A stretch of DNA of 64,000 nt from Hymenoscyphus infarciens. Its lineage: Eukaryota; Ascomycota; Leotiomycetes; Helotiales; Helotiaceae. Under the pieces are notes generated by a model. The model saw nothing but the letters and a program-made list of their open reading frames with translations, did no database searches and was not told the DNA's origin. Below, piece after piece: positions 58,881 through 64,000 of this stretch (position 1 is its first letter; each line of letters opens with the position of its first letter). Both the position numbers and the translations under genes were made by a program. The stretch lies in contig LLCB01000007.1 of NCBI GenBank assembly GCA_001414345.1, positions 372,001-436,000 of the forward strand, written 5' to 3'.

Positions 58881-59735
58881 ATGTCTCTATCCCCTGACCG
58901 CAATAGAAACTTGCCACAATTGATTGGCCCGCGACTGAAGCCCTTCCGCCATCGAAGAGCTGCTCTCAAATTGCTCGCCCTCTTGAGTGGCAGGTCCCCG
59001 GGCAAACATGGCCATGTCTTCGAGGTTATTATTGCGAAAAAAAGATATGCTCTCAAAATTGTATGTTCCACAATCCTTATCGGATGAGTGCTCATGTACG
59101 AGTAGTTCCGTTTCTTCGACGCAGACGAGGAATTATCCTCGTTCGACCATCTCCATAATGTCCCCCGCGATGATCTCATACTACAATTGGACCCTTTCTA
59201 TGCAGAGTGTCGTGCATATGGCGCTATTATCAATAAAACACAGAATGGTAAAATTGCAACGTTTTGCCACGGCCATCTCAGTCTTTCCGCGACCCTGGAA
59301 GCCGAAATAGCACATCAATTCAACATAGATGACTGGCAAAGACCAGAAGCGGAATACGATCTCCCAGTCGCAGAAAGAAAACCATTCCGCGCAATAGTCA
59401 AAGAATTGCTTTCCGATGGCGTCCCGTTTTCGGCAAAAATGATACCGCGGATGTTGATGGACCTGAAGGATCTCCGCCGTATTTTTGTATACGTGCGGGA
59501 TGTACGTTCCGACAACTACCTAGGTGGGAAGTTGGTGGATTTCAGTTGTGCGTGGACAGCGCCACATGTTCTTCTTTCTACATACATCCGTTCGTGGAGA
59601 GTGATCGAGTCGGATTTGAAGTGGGATTTGGAGCAGTTTGATGAGATGGTAAAGAGTGAAGGGATAGAGACTTGGCGGAGAGCAAGTCCCAATGTGGAGT
59701 ATCTCGCTAAGCTACGGCAACGCCCTGCGAGATGA
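58881..59735 (+). CDS. Fta2-like / protein-kinase-fold protein, 269 aa
   Basis: Two exons, 58881-59060 and 59106-59735 (810 nt), are joined over a 45-nt GTATGT...TAG intron that restores ALKIFRFFDADEEL. The N-lobe is visible: a short glycine-loop equivalent GKHGHVFEV (41-49) and the VAIK-like lysine in YALKI (Lys59). The C-lobe carries RDVRSDN with Asp192 and Asn197 in place of HRDxxxxN, and LVDFS with Asp205 in place of DFG. This divergent set is what I know from the fungal family annotated as Kinetochore Sim4 complex subunit Fta2, which includes many expanded proteins with no shown kinetochore role. The catalytic Lys/Asp/Asn/Asp are all present, so kinase activity is possible. The protein stops soon after the C-lobe, shorter than a full kinase. 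Confidence 0.65.
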
Positions 59736-60950
59736 TCGAGATGATACTGAACCCCCTGCAATGGTAACAACAATACCGATAAAACTTATTGGCTTCAGAA
59801 CACCGATTTGGCCAATTTACCTACCAGTTGGTTAACAATAAACATACTTGTTATTTAATTTAAATGAAGCTGTCCCCAAATGAAGGTATCATCAAGATTC
59901 TTACTTGCTTTTCACTTGCTTTCAGAACCTCCTTTTCTGTGTTCTGTTTAGCTATTTGACTTATTTCTCTTCGCTAACTCTCACCTGCCCCGCCGCTGCC
60001 CCGGAGATTAACGCTCCTAATTCACTCCTTCTATCCCCTTTTTCCAACTCCTTACTCATAGCTTCTCGAGCGAATTATCTCTCCAAATTGTCATCGTGTA
60101 TATAAAATTTGGGATGACGACGCTCTAAGAGCTTTAGACCAGGTAGGTATAACAACTGTATATCTAGTGGGCAAGCTAACGATTTTCAGTGATAAATCTT
60201 CTACGTATCCATGTCATATGTTAATAAAACTTATCCCAGCCCCTCCTCGGAAATTAGTGAACACCTTAACCCTATATGTGAATAAAACATACTAACGTAA
60301 CCGTACTCGAAGCACAAGTCCTCCAATTTAACCTAACAAGCTTTTCAACACTGTGCTGAATCATTGATCTTCACCCAAATTTTCCAAGTCCCCTCGCTAA
60401 AGAGAGGGGACAAAGCCAATTAAGCGAGCTGGATGAGGGGATGTAATTAATAGAATTAGGATGTCTTTCCCACTAGGCCACATCCCTTGTAAGATGACAA
60501 TTCACTCCATGACTACTGGCGTTTCGCAATATTGTTGTGTTCAAAGTATTCTCATGATACGGAGTGACGTTGAGAGTTTTCACTTAACTAGGTTTGAGTC
60601 GGAGCTTTCTGGGGCTTGGAATTGCTTTGGATTTCTCTTGTATAGACTTCATGCAAGGCCTCTTTATAGAACATGTGACAAAATACATACACATTAGAGT
60701 GCTTAATCTGTCTAGGATTATTAAAAAATATTTTATTACAACTTCCTTGCCAATTCCACATGAGTGCACCCCCATTCAAACCATAAATGCGCGGGGAATA
60801 AGAAAAGACCGTGAGCAAGTTTTCACCTTGCTTTTCAACCACGCGCAAAAGAAAAAGCAGTCTTCCGAAAGACCCCAGATGCCAGGAATTTGACTTGGAG
60901 ACATGGGGGAAAGCGCCCGGAAGCAACCACCAAAGGTCTACACGGGAAGC
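59736..60950. other. Intergenic, gene-free
   Basis: No coding stretch stands out on either strand. The minus-strand frame 60588-60986 and its plus-strand mirror overlap one another and lack protein features. Confidence 0.4.
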
Positions 60951-62400
60951 GCTCCTCTCAAGAGAAGAAAGCGGAGTGAAGTGCAATCACTTGGCTTCCC
61001 TCGGTCTTCCGAACTCTCACCAACCTATTTTCTTGAAATGAATCACATAGCCCCTGCGAGAACTGAAACTTGAAAAAAGGCAAACACCCAATAACCAGAC
61101 ATGGACGAGTAAAAGCTTCCAAAATCTGGCCACCAACAAGCTTCTCCAGCCCATAGTCAAGTTTCTTGACGAACCGTGTATGGTTACCAAACGGAAAGGC
61201 AGACTGGAGGCAAATGCACAACCATGCACAACCTCCAAATCCTGAAAAACCCTCGCCCCCTTGAAAAGCGGAATGTGACGAGGTGGGTTGGTCACATAGC
61301 AGTCCCATCACCAAAGTCTTCACAAACTTCAAATCCAGGGAGAGAGAAGAAGACACCGGTCTCGTGGGGGACATTGAGAGACGTTGACAAGTAAGAACAC
61401 CATCTAGCCACCAACAAATTCTCCGCCCCATACAGCCGAGAACCCAGAGCTGGAAAGGCAGACTCACAAATAGAAGTCCCATTTCCCCAGAAGAGAGTGC
61501 TTGGTTACGTATCTTCAGTTCCGCAGCCCTATCACCAATCTCTTCTCAAACTTCTAGTACTGTAGAGAAAGAAGGCAAATTTTCTCGTATTTAAGTTTGA
61601 GAAACACGGACGAGTAAGAAGGCTACTTGATAGCTACCAACAACCCCTCATCTGAATTCCACCATCCACCACTTCTTACAACAAACCGCCAAGGATCCCG
61701 AGAATCCCGAGATGGGAAGGCAGACTCTGTAGAAGAAAGCGGGCCATCTGAGCGGGATGTCTTCTTCTATCCCGCCACCGCAAAGTACTATGGAAGTGAC
61801 ATGGTAACATAGTTTGCCCCCTCTTGCCCCCCCCCCCTCTTTCCACAATCTCCTCTCCGTTTTCTCCCTAAGGACCATCGCCAACCTCTCCTTCCACATT
61901 CAAACATCTCTACAGAAATACTCTCAACTCTCAACTCTCAACAAGTAAGCGAACTAGTTTCTAGCCACCAACAACACTTCATCTGCACTACTACATTCTT
62001 CCACGACTTCGAACACCAAGAACCGCCAAGTCAAGAAGGCAGACCGAGGAAGAGAGTGGCAAAAGTGCAACTTCCGCATCTCCACCTGGTCGGCTATCTC
62101 TGACGTTCATGGCCGCTACTACTACCTCCCAAGAAGAAACAGGAAAGTGAAAGTGCAATTCTCAACCTCTCATCTACCAATAAAACACCATCCTCACCCA
62201 CCACACTCATAAAAAGCACCAGTGAATCAACGACAAACTAGCAAGCCAATGGCCAGAGGAGACCTGAATTCCCTTCGCCACCCTCATACACACCCACAAC
62301 ACAACCTTCCCACCCTCGATACCCAGCCATTCGTCTCACCTAACTAACCGCCTACCACCAGTCCAGAAGTCGAGATGTCAAGGCAGACACGAGGGAAAGT
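60950..62400. repeat. Degenerate repeat family, about five units of 230-330 bp
   Basis: A recurring order of short blocks is seen: GACRAGTAAG, then CTAGCCACCAACAA, then about 80-100 bp later GGAAAGGCAGACT or GGCAGAC, then GAAGARAGYG and AAGTGCAA. Blocks start near 61104, 61385, 61608, 61948 and, more weakly, 62230, with a partial unit at 60960. The units are too diverged to align over their full length by eye. They leave no continuous open frame. Confidence 0.55.
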
Positions 62401-64000
62401 ACACAACACCCTACCACACTACACCACACCACACCTCACCGGGACACGACACCATACGAGTACCACCGAACAAGTCGGAGTCCATCCTTTGACGCCATGG
62501 GGAGGCTACATGTGGACACTGAGGTTGGTGATAGGATAGAGTCACCGACATACGAAGTACGCCTTGTCTCGATAGACGCCTTGCTTCATCTTAGACGAGG
62601 TGGGTGGCAAGTAACCATGTCTGAGACGCTGTCCACATCCAGGTAGGACATGGGATGACTTGATGGAGGGCTGTGTGGGTGGAAGGGGAGGTGGATGGAT
62701 GAAGGCAGGATGGTTCAAGTGGTCCACGAATGAGAGGAGTGTTGAACCATCCTAGTCCATGAAAGGTTGAGACATAGACGAGATAGAACATAGATGAGGT
62801 AGACGACATCAACAAGGGGTGGATGAGGTACTAGCTAGATGGACGAGACCAGGCGTCGACAAGATGTCCATCCACGCTTGAGAGCATGTCGGTGCCTCAG
62901 AGTGACCATGTCGAGATGGCGTAGACGAGGTGGATATGATAGTAAATAACGACGAGGCCCTCATCGACGAATGAGAGGATAGAATACTTGTTGATGCTAC
63001 AACATAATTAGAATCATGGTTGTAAATCTAAGACGAAAAGAAACAGGGAAGTTGTATGTCCGAGTTCAAAAATAGAAAGTGTCTTTGCCATCTTGAAGTG
63101 AGATATGGTGAGAGTATGTTGACGCGAGGGAGTGTTTACTTCAATTGCGAAGAGTATGGGTAGATAATCCATGAATAGAACAATGAAAGTTTGAAAATAG
63201 AAATGGTTTCAACATAGTAAAAGACTTTATTCCAAAGACAAAAATAGATTTAGGTATGATGTTAAAGAGATATAGTAGTAGTGGTATAGAGTACCCCAAG
63301 TAAATGACTGATCAAACCACATAGTCGGGTAAGAGTTAAGCCTCAACAAGCGGCTATGATGTGAAACATTCTTTAATTAGAAGTATATAAAAATCAAATC
63401 CAACACCTAAACGTCAAAAGAAACTTTCTCAGTAGACAGAAATAGAAACTGTAAAGGGACGTTGAGGTCAAGAAGTGTGATGTAAGTCTGTTTACTATGA
63501 AGAATATCCCGGAGTATGCAGTTGATTAAGCGATGGGCCTCATTGAGCGGCTATCGAGATATCAGATGGTTGTATAGAGAGACGACTACATGGAAGTCTT
63601 TTCTTAGAAACTTCTAATAAGGATCATATACCGGAGGAAATTTGCATTTGAAGATATTAAGGAAAGGTAAAAATAGAATATGGCACAATACTTCAAAATA
63701 TTCATGAAGGATGGTCGTAGTTGATGTGAAGAATTTTGCGGCTCGTACAGTGCGTGAGTCAATTGGCGCTAAAAGGTGGGTATTCAAGTCAGCTGTAAAA
63801 GTAACCAGAATGAAATGCTTTTCTTGGATAATTCTATATCAGGAATGAGGAGGAAAAACTTCAAGTCTGATCAACAACTATACAAGCGCCTAATCATGTG
63901 CAATGAATCACCATATTGATTAACTCGGAAGACCTCAGAGTTATTCATAACTTTGGTGATTGAATTGCATAGACGCTGAAACGCATAAAGGGTAGCATGA
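62401..64000. other. Gene-free right end of the window
   Basis: Purine-rich unique sequence with no supported gene, becoming A-rich after 63000. The frames at 62542-62815 on the minus strand are Pro/His/Ser-rich products of the base bias. Confidence 0.4.

Noticed and set aside
60958..61482. 174-codon minus-strand frame with ATG
   Set aside because: It spans the degenerate repeat array and is not kept open in the other repeat units; no protein domain is seen.
1..64000. tRNA, rRNA and CRISPR arrays
   Set aside because: I looked for TPsiC-arm patterns, 5S-like sequence and regularly spaced repeats on both strands and saw none I could support. CRISPR is not expected in a fungal genome.

Overview
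The window looks like a nuclear chromosome segment from a filamentous ascomycete (Pezizomycotina, possibly Leotiomycetes; the class is a guess). The evidence is small introns of about 45-130 bp with GTRNGT-type donors and CTAAC/CTAAT branch points, fungal gene types (ORD-only oxysterol-binding protein, fungal CP2/grainyhead factor, Fta2-like kinase-fold protein), and AT-rich repeat islands with the depleted CpA/TpG and inflated TpA expected from repeat-induced point mutation (RIP). I saw no rRNA, tRNA or CRISPR array.

Layout. 0-7 kb is a normal gene block: the 3' end of an acidic protein gene, an oxysterol-binding protein, a 76-aa conserved-looking small protein on the minus strand, and a classical tyrosine phosphatase. 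8.6-26.35 kb is a RIP-degraded transposon island. Its core is three members of one terminal-inverted-repeat (TIR) family, called C, A and B here. Each has a 5-bp target duplication. A is inserted in the very end of C, and A in turn carries a RIP-killed Tc1/mariner element and a 706-bp MITE-like element. Copy B lacks both insertions and so preserves the empty sites. Between A and B lies 1.35 kb of unmutated unique DNA. 26.4-36.9 kb is gene-poor unique DNA with low-complexity runs, one small hAT-like MITE and a few decayed coding fragments.

37-47 kb holds three well-supported genes: a CP2/grainyhead transcription factor, a kinesin with a C-terminal helix-hairpin-helix (kinesin-10/Kid-like), and a MYND zinc-finger protein. 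47.4-59.7 kb is more accessory in character: a coding fragment, an inverted-repeat element, a 275-aa protein with a C-terminal cysteine cluster, a frameshifted F-box-like cysteine-rich locus, a 1,291-aa five-exon protein I cannot assign, and a divergent pair made of a PD-(D/E)XK-nuclease-like protein and an Fta2/kinase-like protein. 59.8-64 kb has no convincing gene, but 60.9-62.4 kb contains a degenerate repeat family of about 230-330 bp period.

The housekeeping genes (lipid transfer, dephosphorylation, transcription, mitotic motor) show no operon-like logic, as expected in a fungus. Exon structures were derived by hand from frame continuity and splice motifs. All multi-exon models listed with confidence above 0.7 sum to whole codons with no internal stop.
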